The notes under the pieces are model-generated. The model saw nothing but the letters and a program-made list of their open reading frames with translations, was not told where the DNA came from and did not search any database. Below, one piece after another: positions 30,011 through 39,754 of a stretch of DNA of 64,000 nucleotides. Made by a program: the position numbers and the translations under genes. Location of the stretch: positions 372,001-436,000 of the forward strand of contig NZ_JABAIT010000001.1 in NCBI RefSeq assembly GCF_012843265.1, read 5' to 3'. Origin of the DNA: Bacillus sp. DNRA2 (lineage in GTDB: Bacteria; Bacillota; Bacilli; Bacillales; Cytobacillaceae). Numbering within the stretch: position 1 is the stretch's first letter; each line of letters begins with the position of its first letter.

Positions 30011-30057
30011 AAGGCCGAATTCTCTCTGATAATGAGCGAATTCGGCCTTGGTTTTTT
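30011..30057 (+). terminator. Terminator of the threonine operon
   Basis: AAGGCCGAATTC (30011-30022) is perfectly complementary to GAATTCGGCCTT (30038-30049); T run at 30052-30057. Confidence 0.93.
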
Positions 30058-30060
30058 ATA

Positions 30061-30078
30061 GTGTCTAGCTTCCGATTT
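30061..30078. repeat. Family B repeat, collapsed remnant
   Basis: GTGTCTAGCTTCCGATTTT joins the left end of family B (GTGTCTAGCT) to its right end (TTCCGCTTTT) with the interior missing. It lies between the thrB terminator and the yutI stop. Confidence 0.5.
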
Positions 30079-30083
30079 TCTAA

Positions 30084-30320
30084 TTAAAAAACCTGTTCTA
30101 CTTCAACAACGCCTGGAACTTCTTCTAGTAGTGCGCGTTCAATTCCAGCTTTTAAAGTGATTGTTGAGCTTGGGCAGCTGCCGCAAGCGCCAAGAAGACG
30201 TAATTTTACAACGCCATCTTCCACGTCAACTAATTCACAGTCACCGCCATCGCGTAAAAGAAATGGACGTAATTTATCTAATACTTCTTGTACTTGTGTT
30301 AACATAGATTGGTCTGACAT
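30084..30320 (-). CDS. yutI: NifU-C-domain Fe-S carrier YutI
   Basis: 78-residue protein consisting only of the NifU C-terminal (Nfu) domain. The cluster-binding CGSC is at Cys46-Cys49 in [16 protein letters not shown]. Nfu proteins receive Fe-S clusters from the scaffold and deliver them to target enzymes, so it works downstream of SufBCD encoded at 8812-14129. GAAAGGAG precedes the ATG on the minus strand. It converges on thrB. Confidence 0.96.
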   Translation of the reverse strand: MSDQSMLTQVQEVLDKLRPFLLRDGGDCELVDVEDGVVKLRLLGACGSCPSSTITLKAGIERALLEEVPGVVEVEQVF

Positions 30321-30465
30321 TTAATCTACTCCTTTCTTATTACTTTATTATAATCACAACAAACATAAAAATCTATTCTGGAATCCTTAAATCTAACATA
30401 AAAAGGTGAATAATATTAGAATATTATTAGCGATATAAATGTCGATGACAAAGGGGTTGAAAAGA

Positions 30466-30792
30466 ATGGAAAAAGAAATATTGGAAATTGCCGTCTATGG
30501 AGCTGAACAAACCTGCTCTAGCTGCGTCGGTTTGCCTTCCTCAAAGGATACAGTCGAATGGCTCGAAGCTGCCATTACAAGAAAATACCCTAAGCAGCCT
30601 TTTCTAGTAGTTTATATTGATATTTTTAGTCCGCCTGCTGATCCAGCGAAGCAAGCTTTCGCGCAAAAGGTAATCGACGAGGATTTGTTTTATCCAGTTG
30701 TTGTCATCGAAGGGCAAATCGTCGGCGAAGGTAATCCCCGCTTGAAGGCGATATATGAAGTAATGGAGCAGTTTGGGTACCGTGAGGGGTGA
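30466..30792 (+). CDS. yuzD: DUF1462 protein YuzD
   Basis: 108-residue protein of the YuzD family. It has a thioredoxin-like layout: a first strand EIAVYGAEQ and then a CSSC motif at Cys17-Cys20 before a helix, with IVGEGNPRLK near the end. Function unknown; a role in thiol or Fe-S chemistry fits its position beside yutI. The frame is open from 30439, but AAGGGG at 30451-30456 fits the ATG at 30466. It is transcribed divergently from yutI. Confidence 0.85.
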   Translation: MEKEILEIAVYGAEQTCSSCVGLPSSKDTVEWLEAAITRKYPKQPFLVVYIDIFSPPADPAKQAFAQKVIDEDLFYPVVVIEGQIVGEGNPRLKAIYEVMEQFGYREG

Positions 30793-30825
30793 ATCTGATT
30801 GTAGGGTTGATTGACGTTTCATTAT

Positions 30826-30980
30826 CGTTACCTCTAGAGTCTAAAATTTCGATTAGGGGTAACGTTAAGGAGCTATTCGTACCCCCTACAAGACGAAAAT
30901 GAGGTATAGAGGTAACGGATAGATGCTTTTCGTTACCTCTAGGATCAAAAATTCTAAGTTAGGGGTAATGATTATAAGCA
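30826..30980. repeat. 52-bp tandem hairpin array 4 (yuzD-yutJ gap)
   Basis: Three units begin at 30826, 30878 and 30931 (steps of 52 and 53 bp). Unit 1 has GTTACCTCTA (30827-30836), a 17-nt gap and TAGGGGTAAC (30854-30863); units 2 and 3 repeat the arms with changes and an 18-nt gap. The arm length (10) and period match the other arrays but the gap is longer. It lies between convergent genes. Confidence 0.75.
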
Positions 30981-30997
30981 AACCAACTCCAACTCAA

Positions 30998-31036
30998 CAA
31001 AAAAGCCACACAGAAGGTAAATCCCTCCATGCGGCT
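30998..31036 (-). terminator. Terminator of yutJ (minus strand)
   Basis: Read on the minus strand, AGCC (31036-31033) with CA and GAGG pairs with CCTTC, TG and GGCT (31007-31004), followed by a T run (AAAAAA at 30999-31004 on the plus strand). Confidence 0.65.
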
Positions 31037-31056
31037 CTTCGCGAACTAAACCAAAA

Positions 31057-32124
31057 TCATCCATTATGATATTTATAAACCCATAAAATACCAGATTTCA
31101 ATAATCTAGCAACACGACCTGTTATCGGGCGATCTACAAGCATTCCGAATCCATGTTTTTTGCCTAATGAACCTAGTACACCCTTTAGCTTAATTGCTGG
31201 GAAGTCAGCCGGTGGTTCTTCACCGTTCCATCGTTTTGCTAAAACTTGAACAATCTGTTCAGCTTGGCCCTCTGCTAACTGAGCACTTGGTGCGTGCGGT
31301 AGGCTGGCACAGTCCCCAAGCACATATACATTTTCATTACCTGGAATATTGTGCTGTGGTGTTAACACAACTCGACCTTGGTTGTCTTTTTCAACATTTA
31401 AGTCGCGTACGACCTTTGCAGGTTGAATTCCAGCTGTCCAAACAATTGCATCAAAAGTCGTTGGGACATCATGGTTATATAATACATTTTCTTCTACTCT
31501 AGTAATATTGGCATTATTAATGATATCGACGCCATTTGTATCAAACCAGTTTTCCACATACGTACTTAGTTTTTCCGGGAATGACGATAGAATATAGTTC
31601 CCGCGATCAAACAGCTTAATTTTTAAATCCTTACGACTTTCATTCAATTCGCTTGCCAATTCTACACCGCTTAATCCTGCTCCAACAATCCCAACAACTG
31701 AACCAGGTGGTAGATTGTTTAGTGCTTGATAGGTGTTACGGGCGCTCTCAATCGATTGAATGCTATAAGTAAATTGATTAGCTCCAGGAACATTATGGTA
31801 TTTATCCTCGCAACCGAGTCCAATAATTAAATCATCAAATGAGAGTAAATCTTGATTTTCAAAGGAGATTTTCTTTTCTTCCAGGTCAATGGAAGCGATT
31901 TCTCCGTAAACGAGTTTTAATCTTGGGTGGGATGGAAAAGGTACACGTACATGCTGGTCGGAAATAGTACCCGCTGCTAATGCATAAAATTCTGTTTTTA
32001 AACAATGATACGGATTTCTGTCAACTAATGTAATCGTCACATCTTCCGGTAAGTTGTTCGGTAAAAAGCGCTGGAGGATTCTCATTCCACCATAGCCTCC
32101 GCCAAGTATAACTAGATTTTTCAT
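31057..32124 (-). CDS. yutJ: NADH dehydrogenase-like flavoprotein YutJ
   Basis: 355-residue FAD protein of the type II NADH dehydrogenase family. The FAD-binding glycine motif is ILGGGYGGMRIL at the N-terminus, a second one for NADH is GIVGAGLSGVELASEL, and the C-terminal FAD contact is VYVLGDCASLPHAPS. It is a peripheral membrane enzyme that could pass electrons to menaquinone, though substrate use is unproven for YutJ. Two other flavoproteins, yumC and yumB, lie close by. No extra domain is seen. Confidence 0.88.
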   Translation of the reverse strand: MKNLVILGGGYGGMRILQRFLPNNLPEDVTITLVDRNPYHCLKTEFYALAAGTISDQHVRVPFPSHPRLKLVYGEIASIDLEEKKISFENQDLLSFDDLIIGLGCEDKYHNVPGANQFTYSIQSIESARNTYQALNNLPPGSVVGIVGAGLSGVELASELNESRKDLKIKLFDRGNYILSSFPEKLSTYVENWFDTNGVDIINNANITRVEENVLYNHDVPTTFDAIVWTAGIQPAKVVRDLNVEKDNQGRVVLTPQHNIPGNENVYVLGDCASLPHAPSAQLAEGQAEQIVQVLAKRWNGEEPPADFPAIKLKGVLGSLGKKHGFGMLVDRPITGRVARLLKSGILWVYKYHNG

Positions 32125-32406
32125 TCAATATTTCCCCTTTTCCCCATTTTTCTGCAGCTATCCTTGAACTGCTTTCTCTCTATCTATCTCTAATTTAAGC
32201 ATTGGCAATATCTTATGTTCATTCATGGCATGTATGTAAGGCCGTAAAATCATAACATTAAAGCCTGGCCGGTTTCACTAAAGACTTAATATTACAGGAA
32301 AAATAGTAAATTTCGACATTTGTAAACACTTAACAGTATAACTAAGTTGTCACAAAATCTCAACATTTTCAGGGCGAAATCCTTACAAATCTTTCGACTT
32401 TCCCAA

Positions 32407-32435
32407 TTGACGATATTAGTGAAGTAAAGTAGGAT
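32407..32435 (+). promoter_or_regulatory. SigmaA-type promoter of yuzB
   Basis: TTGACG (32407-32412), a 17-bp spacer and TAGGAT (32430-32435), 27 bp before the yuzB start. The rest of the 32125-32406 gap shows nothing I can name. Confidence 0.55.
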
Positions 32436-32462
32436 ATCAGTTAGTAGAGAGAGGTGAGGGAT

Positions 32463-32702
32463 ATGATTAAGCCATTGATCGAGTTTTGCATCGGCAACTT
32501 AGTGAATGGATCCCAAAAAGTTTTCGAAGAACTTAAAAGAGACCCGAATCTAGATGTCATTGAATACGGGTGTATGAGTTACTGCGGTATTTGTGAATCA
32601 ACACTATTCGCGGTAGTAAACGGCGAAATCGTAAAAGGGTCTACAGCTGAAGAGTTGACTAATAATATATATCAATACTTAGATGACAACCCAATGTTTT
32701 AA
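32463..32702 (+). CDS. yuzB: DUF1450 protein YuzB
   Basis: 79-residue cytosolic protein of the DUF1450 family. It has a small thioredoxin/ferredoxin-like pattern with cysteines in IEFCIGN and the cluster [12 protein letters not shown], so metal or Fe-S binding or redox activity is possible; function is unknown. GTG 32454 is inside the ribosome site GAGGTGAGGG, so ATG 32463 is the start. It precedes yutM by 94 bp. Confidence 0.88.
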   Translation: MIKPLIEFCIGNLVNGSQKVFEELKRDPNLDVIEYGCMSYCGICESTLFAVVNGEIVKGSTAEELTNNIYQYLDDNPMF

Positions 32703-32796
32703 TATTTTCGGTAAAATCAGAATCGGATTAGTTGAGCTGAATATTGTTAGTTGTATATACTAATAAAAACGAAATCCGATGAGAGGTGGGAGAAGG

Positions 32797-33159
32797 ATGC
32801 AACAAATTATCACCATTACTGAAGCTGCTGCATTGCAAATTAAACATATGGCAGAGCAAAATGATGAAGTTGGTGCTTTTCTACGAGTGGCAGTTAAGGG
32901 TGGAGGCTGTAGTGGGTTATCCTATGGCATGGGCTTTGACCATGAAGTGGCTGAGGGTGATCTTAAGGATGAACAGCATGATATTAAAATTTTAATCGAC
33001 TCAGAAAGCCAACCGATTTTAAATGGTACTGTCATTGACTATAAAGAATCCATGATGGGCGGCGGGTTTACCATTGACAATCCAAACGCCATCGCATCTT
33101 GCGGCTGTGGTTCATCATTCCGCACAGCAACTGAAACAGGTACACCTGAAGAATGCTAA
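32797..33159 (+). CDS. yutM: A-type Fe-S carrier YutM (HesB/IscA family)
   Basis: 120-residue A-type carrier that hands Fe-S clusters to apo-enzymes. The three cluster cysteines are Cys38 in KGGGCSGLSYG and Cys102 and Cys104 in ASCGCGSSF. The frame is open from 32779, but GTGGGAGAAGG upstream fits the ATG at 32797 and gives normal length. With yutI it supplies two kinds of carrier in this region, both served by the Suf system. Often named erpA in other bacteria. Confidence 0.95.
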   Translation: MQQIITITEAAALQIKHMAEQNDEVGAFLRVAVKGGGCSGLSYGMGFDHEVAEGDLKDEQHDIKILIDSESQPILNGTVIDYKESMMGGGFTIDNPNAIASCGCGSSFRTATETGTPEEC

Positions 33160-33200
33160 ATAAAGCATGATGAATAAACAACTCATCAATAAATATGTAC

Positions 33201-33240
33201 AAAAAAACGCAAGGATTAGCGTGAATCCATGCGTTTTTTT
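33201..33240. terminator. Bidirectional terminator between yutM and yumC
   Basis: AAAAAAACGCA (33201-33211) mirrors TGCGTTTTTTT (33230-33240), with GGATT/AATCC pairing inside. Serves both convergent genes. Confidence 0.93.
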
Positions 33241-33256
33241 ATTTCAAATTGAATAC

Positions 33257-34255
33257 TTATTTATTAAATAAAGAAGAACTATGCATTGGTTGTATTTTCG
33301 CTTTTGGATCGATGTAGGTTTTGGCGATATTTACGGCGATTGGCGCTTCCCCAAAGCCACAGGCAATCAGTTTAATTTTTCCATCATAAGTACAAATATC
33401 CCCGGCCGCATAAATACCTTCAATATTTGTTTCCATTCTTGAATTAACAACAATGGAATTTTTATCTATCTCTAAGCCCCATTCCTTAATGGGACCAAGT
33501 GAAGACACGAAACCGTAGTTGACGATGACGGCATCAACCTCGATGGTTTCGAGTGATTCGTCATTCACATTTTTAATCACTACTTGCTTAATTCCGGATT
33601 TGTCACCAATTAAATCGGCAGGAACATATGGAGTTTTGATATCAGCTTTTGAATTTTGTAGATTTTCAACACTGTGCTCATGTGCTCTGAACTTATCGCG
33701 ACGATGCACGATTGTTACTTGCGCTGCAATAGGCTCTAACATTAACGTCCAATCAACAGCAGAGTCGCCGCCACCAAAGACAACTACTTTTTTACCAGCA
33801 AACTGGTTTAGGTCATCGATAAAATAATGAAGGTTCTTTGATTCATATTGAACGGCACTTTCAAGCTCCAAACGGCGCGGTTGAAACGCACCATTACCAG
33901 CTGTAATGATAACGGTTTTTGTATAATGAATTTCTTTATTGGTAGTTAATTTAAAAATACCGTGTTCCTGTTTTTCAACCTTTTCAACTGCCTGTTCTAA
34001 GGCAATGGTTGGGTTGAACTTGGCCATTTGTTCTTTGAGGTTATTCACTAATTCTTGTGCACGTACTTTTGGGAATCCTGCAACATCATATATGTATTTT
34101 TCAGGATAAAGTGCCGCTAATTGACCGCCTAGCTGTGGTAAGCTTTCAATAATTTTTACACTTGCCTGTCTCATACCACCATAGAACGCGGTAAACAATC
34201 CGATTGGCCCCCCGCCAATGATCGTAATATCATATATTTGCTGATCTTCCTTCAC
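33257..34255 (-). CDS. yumC: Ferredoxin-NADP+ reductase, type 2 (YumC)
   Basis: 332-residue thioredoxin-reductase-like flavoprotein without the redox CxxC. FAD motif [16 protein letters not shown] is N-terminal, the NADPH motif is [15 protein letters not shown], and the C-terminal [13 protein letters not shown] contacts FAD. B. subtilis YumC moves electrons between NADPH and ferredoxin or flavodoxin. The absence of the active-site cysteines separates it from TrxB. It converges on yutM and is transcribed away from yumB. Confidence 0.94.
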   Translation of the reverse strand: MKEDQQIYDITIIGGGPIGLFTAFYGGMRQASVKIIESLPQLGGQLAALYPEKYIYDVAGFPKVRAQELVNNLKEQMAKFNPTIALEQAVEKVEKQEHGIFKLTTNKEIHYTKTVIITAGNGAFQPRRLELESAVQYESKNLHYFIDDLNQFAGKKVVVFGGGDSAVDWTLMLEPIAAQVTIVHRRDKFRAHEHSVENLQNSKADIKTPYVPADLIGDKSGIKQVVIKNVNDESLETIEVDAVIVNYGFVSSLGPIKEWGLEIDKNSIVVNSRMETNIEGIYAAGDICTYDGKIKLIACGFGEAPIAVNIAKTYIDPKAKIQPMHSSSLFNK

Positions 34256-34478
34256 TCGATAACCCCCAGACTAATTTGAAAAATAATTATCTATAATACC
34301 CCATAATAGCGTAATTACTTGAAAAAACCATGATTATTAATCGTTGTTTTTAGACAAAAAAAATAGGAGAATGAACAAATCATTTTTCACACTTGAAAAT
34401 GAAATGTAAATAGAATATTATTATCTAGAACATATGTTAATTTTTTGTGACATTTTTTTAACGTTTTTTTGTCTAAAC

Positions 34479-34496
34479 AAGTGAAGTACATCACAA
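34479..34496 (+). promoter_or_regulatory. Possible Rex operator upstream of yumB
   Basis: AAGTGA-AGTACA-TCACAA matches the Rex consensus TTGTGA-N6-TCACAA in the full right half and four of six bases of the left half. Rex senses NADH/NAD+, and an NADH dehydrogenase gene lies 92 bp downstream. The remaining part of the 34256-34587 gap is AT-rich and otherwise unremarkable. Confidence 0.4.
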
Positions 34497-34587
34497 ACTT
34501 TGCTAGCATATAGAAATAGAAAAGGACTACAGCCGAATCGACATTCAGTTGTAGACAAGAAAAAATGGAAAAGGTGGATGGATTACT

Positions 34588-35805
34588 TTGAGTAAGGCGA
34601 AGGTAGTAGTATTAGGGGCAGGCTACGGTGGCTTAATGACAGTAACAAGATTACAGAAAATCCTTGGGGTAAACGAAGCGGATATTACGTTAGTAAACAA
34701 GCATGATTATCACTACGAGACAACATGGCTTCATGAGGCAAGTGCAGGTACACTACACCATGATCGCGTTCGTTATCCAATTAACAATGTAATCGATCGC
34801 AGCAAAGTCGAATTTGTTCAAGATACTGCTGTTGAAATCAAAACTGAAGAAAAGAAAGTGATCTTGGAAAACGGTGAACTGGCTTATGATTATTTAGTTG
34901 TTGCGCTTGGCGGTGAATCAGAAACTTTTGGCATCAAAGGCTTAAAGGAATTTGCTTTTTCAATTGTAAACGTCAATGCAGCAAGACAAATTCGCGAGCA
35001 CATCGAGCTTCAATTTGCAACATATAGCTCTGAAGAGGAAAAGAAAGATGACCGCTTAACTATTGTTGTCGGCGGCGCCGGCTTCACTGGAATTGAATTC
35101 CTTGGGGAAATGGGAAATCGTATTCCTGAACTATGCCGTGAATACGATGTTGATCAATCAAAGGTTAAATTAATATGTGTCGAAGCGGCACCAATGGTAT
35201 TACCAGGTTTTGATCCTGAACTTGTTAGTTATGCAGTGGCTGCATTAGAGAAAAAAGGTGTGGAATTCCGCATCGGTACAGCGATTAAAGAATGTACACC
35301 AGAAGGAATCGTTGTGGCTAAAGGCGAGGATGAAACGGAAGAAATTAAAGCTGGCACTGTTGTATGGGCAGCTGGTGTAAGAGGTAACTCTATCATTGAA
35401 AAATCAGGAATTGAATCTATGCGTGGACGGGTTAAGGTTCAACTTGATCTAAGAGCTCCTGGAAGTGACGACTTGTTTGTAATTGGTGATTGCTCATTGA
35501 TGATTAATGAAGAAATTAATCGTCCATATCCACCAACTGCTCAAATTGCGATGCAACAAGGTGAATGCTGCGCAAAAAATATTGCAGCTTTAATTAGAGG
35601 CAAGCATGAACTTGAAACTTTCAAACCCGATATCAAAGGTTCAGTTTGCTCATTAGGTCATGACGATGCGATTGGTCTAGTTTTCGGTAAAAAATTAGTA
35701 GGCTCTAAGGCATCTTTCATGAAGAAAATGGTTGACAATCGCGCGTTATTGTTAATCGGTGGCGCATCACTTGTCATGAAAAAAGGAAAATTTAACATTT
35801 TATAA
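34588..35805 (+). CDS. yumB: Type II NADH dehydrogenase YumB
   Basis: 405-residue FAD protein of the NDH-2 family, which oxidises NADH and reduces menaquinone at the inner membrane face without pumping protons. FAD motif [13 protein letters not shown] is N-terminal, NADH motif [17 protein letters not shown] is central, and LFVIGDCSL and [14 protein letters not shown] are the family's C-terminal FAD and quinone-side marks. The last ~20 residues are hydrophobic/basic, consistent with membrane contact. Translation starts at TTG 34588 after AAGGTGGATGG. A Rex-like site lies upstream. Confidence 0.93.
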   Translation: MSKAKVVVLGAGYGGLMTVTRLQKILGVNEADITLVNKHDYHYETTWLHEASAGTLHHDRVRYPINNVIDRSKVEFVQDTAVEIKTEEKKVILENGELAYDYLVVALGGESETFGIKGLKEFAFSIVNVNAARQIREHIELQFATYSSEEEKKDDRLTIVVGGAGFTGIEFLGEMGNRIPELCREYDVDQSKVKLICVEAAPMVLPGFDPELVSYAVAALEKKGVEFRIGTAIKECTPEGIVVAKGEDETEEIKAGTVVWAAGVRGNSIIEKSGIESMRGRVKVQLDLRAPGSDDLFVIGDCSLMINEEINRPYPPTAQIAMQQGECCAKNIAALIRGKHELETFKPDIKGSVCSLGHDDAIGLVFGKKLVGSKASFMKKMVDNRALLLIGGASLVMKKGKFNIL

Positions 35806-35818
35806 TAAAATAATAGAG

Positions 35819-35860
35819 ACAACCCAATTCGTCGTGTTAGGCTGAGTTGGGTTGTTTTTT
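35819..35860 (+). terminator. Terminator after yumB
   Basis: ACAACCCAA (35819-35827) pairs with TTGGGTTGT (35847-35855), then a T run to 35860. Confidence 0.85.
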
Positions 35861-36009
35861 ATATTAGGTTAGCTACACCTTCGCTACCTCGTATTAACAG
35901 AATTATTGAAAAAAGAGTCGAAAATTAGCTGTGAAAACGGTCGAATGGATTGACTACCTCTGTTAAGTTGAGTACACTTTTAAATGAAGTGTTAGGGGGA
36001 GGGAGCTTG

Positions 36010-36333
36010 ATGGAACTTACCATCGTTACGCTTATTATTTCAATGCTTTTATTTTTCGTGTTGTTTTTCGGCATCGGTTTCTTACTAAACATGTTGCTAA
36101 GAATGACATGGATTATGGCGGTAGTATATCCATTTATTGCTATTTTCATAGTAGATAAGGTTCGGTTTATTGAATACTTCCAAAATAGTAAGGAAGCATT
36201 TTCTGAGCTAGGTGGATTAATGAGCGGATTGGCGCCAGCAGATATGCTGATTTTAGTAAGCGGTTTAGCTGGAGCTATTTTAGCAGGGGTCACTATGAAA
36301 CTTTTACGCAAAAAAGGTTATGCAATGTTTTAA
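36010..36333 (+). CDS. yuiB: Integral membrane protein YuiB
   Basis: 107-residue membrane protein with three hydrophobic segments, at about residues 5-30, 33-48 and 76-98. It corresponds in size and place to B. subtilis YuiB; no function is known. The frame is open from TTG 35950, but GGGGGAGGGAG at 35995-36005 fits the ATG at 36010. It stands ahead of yuiC and is separated from it by a terminator. The short yuiA that I remember from B. subtilis is not visible. Confidence 0.8.
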   Translation: MELTIVTLIISMLLFFVLFFGIGFLLNMLLRMTWIMAVVYPFIAIFIVDKVRFIEYFQNSKEAFSELGGLMSGLAPADMLILVSGLAGAILAGVTMKLLRKKGYAMF

Positions 36334-36371
36334 ATGGTTCAAAATGTTGTTAGCAGAATATAGAAATGTTC

Positions 36372-36397
36372 CCACAGTGTTCTCACTGTGGTTTTTT
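36372..36397 (+). terminator. Terminator after yuiB
   Basis: CCACAGTG (36372-36379), TTCT loop, CACTGTGG (36384-36391), then six T. Confidence 0.9.
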
Positions 36398-36536
36398 CGT
36401 TTATTTTGCTATTTTTAATTAAGAAATATAGTGTTGGAGCAATAATTCTTGTTAACAGTGTAAATATATTTTACTTTTCTTTGCATATTTCCGAATCTGT
36501 TGGGAACAAATAGATTTGGGAGGTTTGAATAGCTTT

Positions 36537-37154
36537 ATGACCAAAAAACTAAAAAAATGGGCGAGACGGTTTGTGATGTCTTGTTTATTTTTTGCAGCAT
36601 TAATGACAACATACCAGGCGATTTCTGGTGTGGAAGTAGGAAAGATTCTTACGCAAATAGCAGCAACAATAGGACAATACGTTGAAACCAAAACTCAGGC
36701 GGCTGGTCCGCCATCCCTAGAAGAAGCTGTAGACTGGTCAAAATATCCGAAAAAAACCGTCGTTGCAACCGGGTATACAGCAGGCTATGAATCAACAGGG
36801 AAAAATCCTGGACATCCTGAGTTTGGAATCACCTATTCCGGTGTGAAAGTGAAGCGTGATTTATTTTCAACCGTTGCTGCAGATTTAAACGTTTTTCCTA
36901 TTGGCACCATTCTTTTTATACCTGACTATGGCTATGGCGTTGTCGCAGATAAAGGTGGCGCAATAGAGGGAAATGAAGTTGATTTATACTTTGACACGGT
37001 TGATGAAGTTTACAACGAATGGGGTAAACGAACGATCGATGTATATATTGTTGAGATGGGGGCGGGCACGTTAACAGAAACTAAGCTGAATGAGTTAAAT
37101 GAAGATGAAGCCATGCAGGTGTTTCGTCAACAATTCTCTCCTGAGCAAAAATAA
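36537..37154 (+). CDS. yuiC: 3D-domain protein YuiC (Sps-type)
   Basis: About 205 residues: a basic N-terminus, one membrane anchor or uncleaved signal at about residues 12-30, a linker and a C-terminal 3D domain ([11 protein letters not shown] to VDLYFDT) with the conserved Asp residues of the DPBB fold. Such stationary-phase survival domains resemble lytic transglycosylases of the MltA/Rpf type, so cell-wall cleavage outside the membrane is expected. Starts are unclear: TTG 36516 lies in GGGAGG, TTG 36525 is too close to it, and ATG 36537 is 13 bases away; I use 36537. Confidence 0.88.
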   Translation: MTKKLKKWARRFVMSCLFFAALMTTYQAISGVEVGKILTQIAATIGQYVETKTQAAGPPSLEEAVDWSKYPKKTVVATGYTAGYESTGKNPGHPEFGITYSGVKVKRDLFSTVAADLNVFPIGTILFIPDYGYGVVADKGGAIEGNEVDLYFDTVDEVYNEWGKRTIDVYIVEMGAGTLTETKLNELNEDEAMQVFRQQFSPEQK

Positions 37155-37201
37155 TTCTGCAATGGGTCATCCGAAGTTTAGATATATACCTTATTGAAAA
37201 A

Positions 37202-37234
37202 ACAGGACGGATTCCACGAACGAATCCGTCCTGT
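37202..37234 (-). terminator. Terminator between convergent yuiC and yuiD
   Basis: ACAGGACGGATTC (37202-37214) and GAATCCGTCCTGT (37222-37234) form a perfect 13-bp stem. The T run (TTTTTTC) is on the minus-strand side, so it mainly ends yuiD transcripts. Confidence 0.88.
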
Positions 37235-37241
37235 CAAAATG

Positions 37242-37715
37242 CTACAACAGAAAATAAAAAAGTAAGGTTAAGGCAATTCCGGTTAACCCTCCAAAAAAGA
37301 CCTCGATGGGCTTGTGCCCTAATAATTCCTTTAGTTCCTTCCGTTTTTCCTTTTCTGGTTTTTCAGTCCAATGCTTAGCTTCTTTTACAATTTTATTAAA
37401 ATCTGCAACAAGCTGATTCAGGACAATCGCCTGCTCACCGGCTTGCCTTCGAACACCAGTTGCATCAAACATGGTGATGATGGCAAACAAAGCTGACACG
37501 GCAAAAATCGGTGAATCTAAGCCAGCCTCAAGAGCGACACCAGTTGAAAGAGCTGTTACAGCGGCTGAGTGAGAGCTTGGCATGCCGCCAGTACTTGTTA
37601 ATAATGACCAATTAATTTGTTTCGTAGCTAGAAACTGAATTGGAACCTTAACAAATTGAGCAAAAAAGATTGCTGCGATTGCTGACCAAAACGGAAAATT
37701 TGTGAGCATATCCAT
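37242..37715 (-). CDS. yuiD: DUF212 membrane protein YuiD (acid phosphatase-related)
   Basis: 157-residue membrane protein of the DUF212 family, distantly related to PAP2-type phosphatases. The conserved TGGMPSSHSAAVTAL and MFDATGVRRQAGEQA are present, with hydrophobic segments at each end. The frame is open to 37784, but GGGGGAGT before the ATG at 37715 sets the start. It may act on an undecaprenyl or lipid phosphate; this is inference from the fold. Confidence 0.88.
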   Translation of the reverse strand: MDMLTNFPFWSAIAAIFFAQFVKVPIQFLATKQINWSLLTSTGGMPSSHSAAVTALSTGVALEAGLDSPIFAVSALFAIITMFDATGVRRQAGEQAIVLNQLVADFNKIVKEAKHWTEKPEKEKRKELKELLGHKPIEVFFGGLTGIALTLLFYFLL

Positions 37716-37881
37716 AAGGGACTCCCCCTTTTTAATTTCCGAGCGTGTGCCAAAGCAATAAAAGATCATCCAATATTGCAACACTATCTATACCTTATTA
37801 TCCTTCAAATTTGCATTTTATGCCATTTTAAACGTACTATTAATTTGAGAAAAAATGGTAATATTTTGATTATCTTTAATG

Positions 37882-38067
37882 GGTGTGTTAAAGTGGCAAG
37901 TTGTTTTTTTCGCAAAGTTGATTGGAGTGGAAGGCGCGAAGACTCCTGCGGGAGCAGCGGGACAGGTGAGACCCCACAGGCGCTATTGCGCCGAGGAGGC
38001 TCACCGCCCGCCCCTAAGGTGCGCGAAGCGCCTGGAACGGAAATCAACGGACATGTTTAATACTGCC
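37882..38067. repeat. Dispersed palindromic repeat, family A, copy 5
   Basis: Core from GTTGATT (37917-37923) to AATCAAC (38042-38048). Outer left flank GGTGTGTTAAA (37882-37892) and a partly matching right flank TTTAATACTGCC (38056-38067). It lies upstream of pepA and fills most of the divergent gap between yuiD and pepA. Confidence 0.85.
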
Positions 38068-38148
38068 TAATCGAAGAAAAACCAATTCTTTCCCATTCAT
38101 CTTGATATTTCGATATAATATTTATGTTAACTATTGGAGGTGGCAAAT

Positions 38149-39654
38149 ATGTTTCAAATAAAAACGAAATGGGATTTATCAGTAAGTCATCAAGGATTAA
38201 TAATCGGTGTATATGATCGGCCGGCAAAACTAGAAGGATTTTTAGCAGAAGTAGATCACGCCTTTGATGGCCATCTAACTGAACTATTTAAAAATAATGA
38301 TATATCGGGAAAGCGTAAAGAAGTCACGGTTATACATACGTTAGGAAAGTTTCATATTAAGAAACTAATTTTTGTTGGTTTAGGAAAGGAAAAAAATAGC
38401 GGTTTTGATTCAATTAAAGAAACGCTTGGGTCTGTCTTTAAACAGCTCCAAAAACAGAAATTTACTGAGGTTGCTGTTGCCTTGGATTCTTTCGTTAGGG
38501 GGGAATTATCCGTACTAGATTTGGCTTACGCCCTTGGTGAAGCTTATAATCTTGCTACATACCAATTTGAAGGCTATAAACAAAAGTCGAATGAGTCGGA
38601 AAAACACATTAAGGAAATGACGATTTATTCAGAATTAACAGAGCCTGAGGAAATTTATGCAGCGTTAATGGTCGGTTCCATTTATGGGCAGGCAACTAAT
38701 TCAGCGCGAACTTTGGTTAATTTACCGGGAAATATGCTGACCGCAACTGACTTGGCCAACTATGCAGCAGAGCTCGCGAAAAAATACAATTTTGAATTAG
38801 AAATCCTTGAAAAAGAAGATATGGAGAAGCTCGGTATGGGGGCTTTACTAGCTGTTAATCAAGGCTCAGAACAACCTCCAAAAATGATTGTGCTTAAGTA
38901 CGATGGTAAGGACGAATGGACAGATGTAATTGGTCTGGTTGGCAAAGGGATTACCTTCGATACTGGTGGATATTCCCTAAAAACGAAGGATGGAATTGTT
39001 GGTATGAAAACTGATATGGCCGGTGCTGCTGCTGTATTAGGCGCAATGGAAATTATCGGAGAATTACGCCCGGAACAAAATGTTGTTGCGGTGATACCGT
39101 CGACTGATAACATGATTAACGGTGGCGCACTGAAACCAGATGATGTTATTACGTCGATGAGTGGGAAAACGATTGAGGTGTTGAACACCGATGCGGAAGG
39201 TCGCCTTGTCTTGGCTGATGCCGTCACTTACGCGAAACATCATGGAGCTCATTACATTATTGATGTGGCGACGTTGACCGGAGGTGTTATCGTTGCACTC
39301 GGTGAGGAAACGACAGGTGCTTTGACCAACCACGAGGGCTTGTATGAACAAGTAATCGAAGCGGCACTCGAAGCAGGAGAACAAATGTGGAGACTTCCGA
39401 TTTTTCCAAAAGACAAAGAACGTGTCCGCTCTAGCAAAATAGCTGATTTGAATAACTCGCCTGGTCGGGAGGGGCATGCGATTATGGGCGGGGCATTTGT
39501 TGGTGAATTTGCAGAAGACACACCATGGGTTCATTTAGATATCGCAGGCACCTCAGTCACTAAGCGCGATTATGATCTTGGTCCAGCGGGAGCGACTGGT
39601 GTCATGACGAGGACTTTGGCGCTGTTAGTCGAAACATTCGAGCCGATAAAATAA
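38149..39654 (+). CDS. pepA: Leucyl aminopeptidase, M17 family
   Basis: 501-residue cytosolic aminopeptidase with two metal ions. The C-terminal catalytic domain has the metal- and substrate-binding stretches [30 protein letters not shown] and the M17 signature [13 protein letters not shown]. The N-terminal third is the variable hexamer domain. The frame starts at TTG 38134, but GGAGG at 38136-38140 fits the ATG at 38149. B. subtilis calls it YuiE. The ORF ends near a short region before a small Gly-rich gene. Confidence 0.96.
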   Translation: MFQIKTKWDLSVSHQGLIIGVYDRPAKLEGFLAEVDHAFDGHLTELFKNNDISGKRKEVTVIHTLGKFHIKKLIFVGLGKEKNSGFDSIKETLGSVFKQLQKQKFTEVAVALDSFVRGELSVLDLAYALGEAYNLATYQFEGYKQKSNESEKHIKEMTIYSELTEPEEIYAALMVGSIYGQATNSARTLVNLPGNMLTATDLANYAAELAKKYNFELEILEKEDMEKLGMGALLAVNQGSEQPPKMIVLKYDGKDEWTDVIGLVGKGITFDTGGYSLKTKDGIVGMKTDMAGAAAVLGAMEIIGELRPEQNVVAVIPSTDNMINGGALKPDDVITSMSGKTIEVLNTDAEGRLVLADAVTYAKHHGAHYIIDVATLTGGVIVALGEETTGALTNHEGLYEQVIEAALEAGEQMWRLPIFPKDKERVRSSKIADLNNSPGREGHAIMGGAFVGEFAEDTPWVHLDIAGTSVTKRDYDLGPAGATGVMTRTLALLVETFEPIK

Positions 39655-39754
39655 GGAGGACGATAGTGGACGTTCGCCCACTCCGTCTGCCCCCTTTTTG
39701 CATATGAAGTAGTGTAGGACTTTGTCATGTATAAATAAAAAGGAGGTAGGCAAA

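Noticed and set aside
37776-38070. Open frames through the family A repeat near pepA and similar frames at 5035-5370 and 22450-22797
   Set aside because: They follow the GC-rich repeat on either strand and appear at each copy; no ribosome sites.
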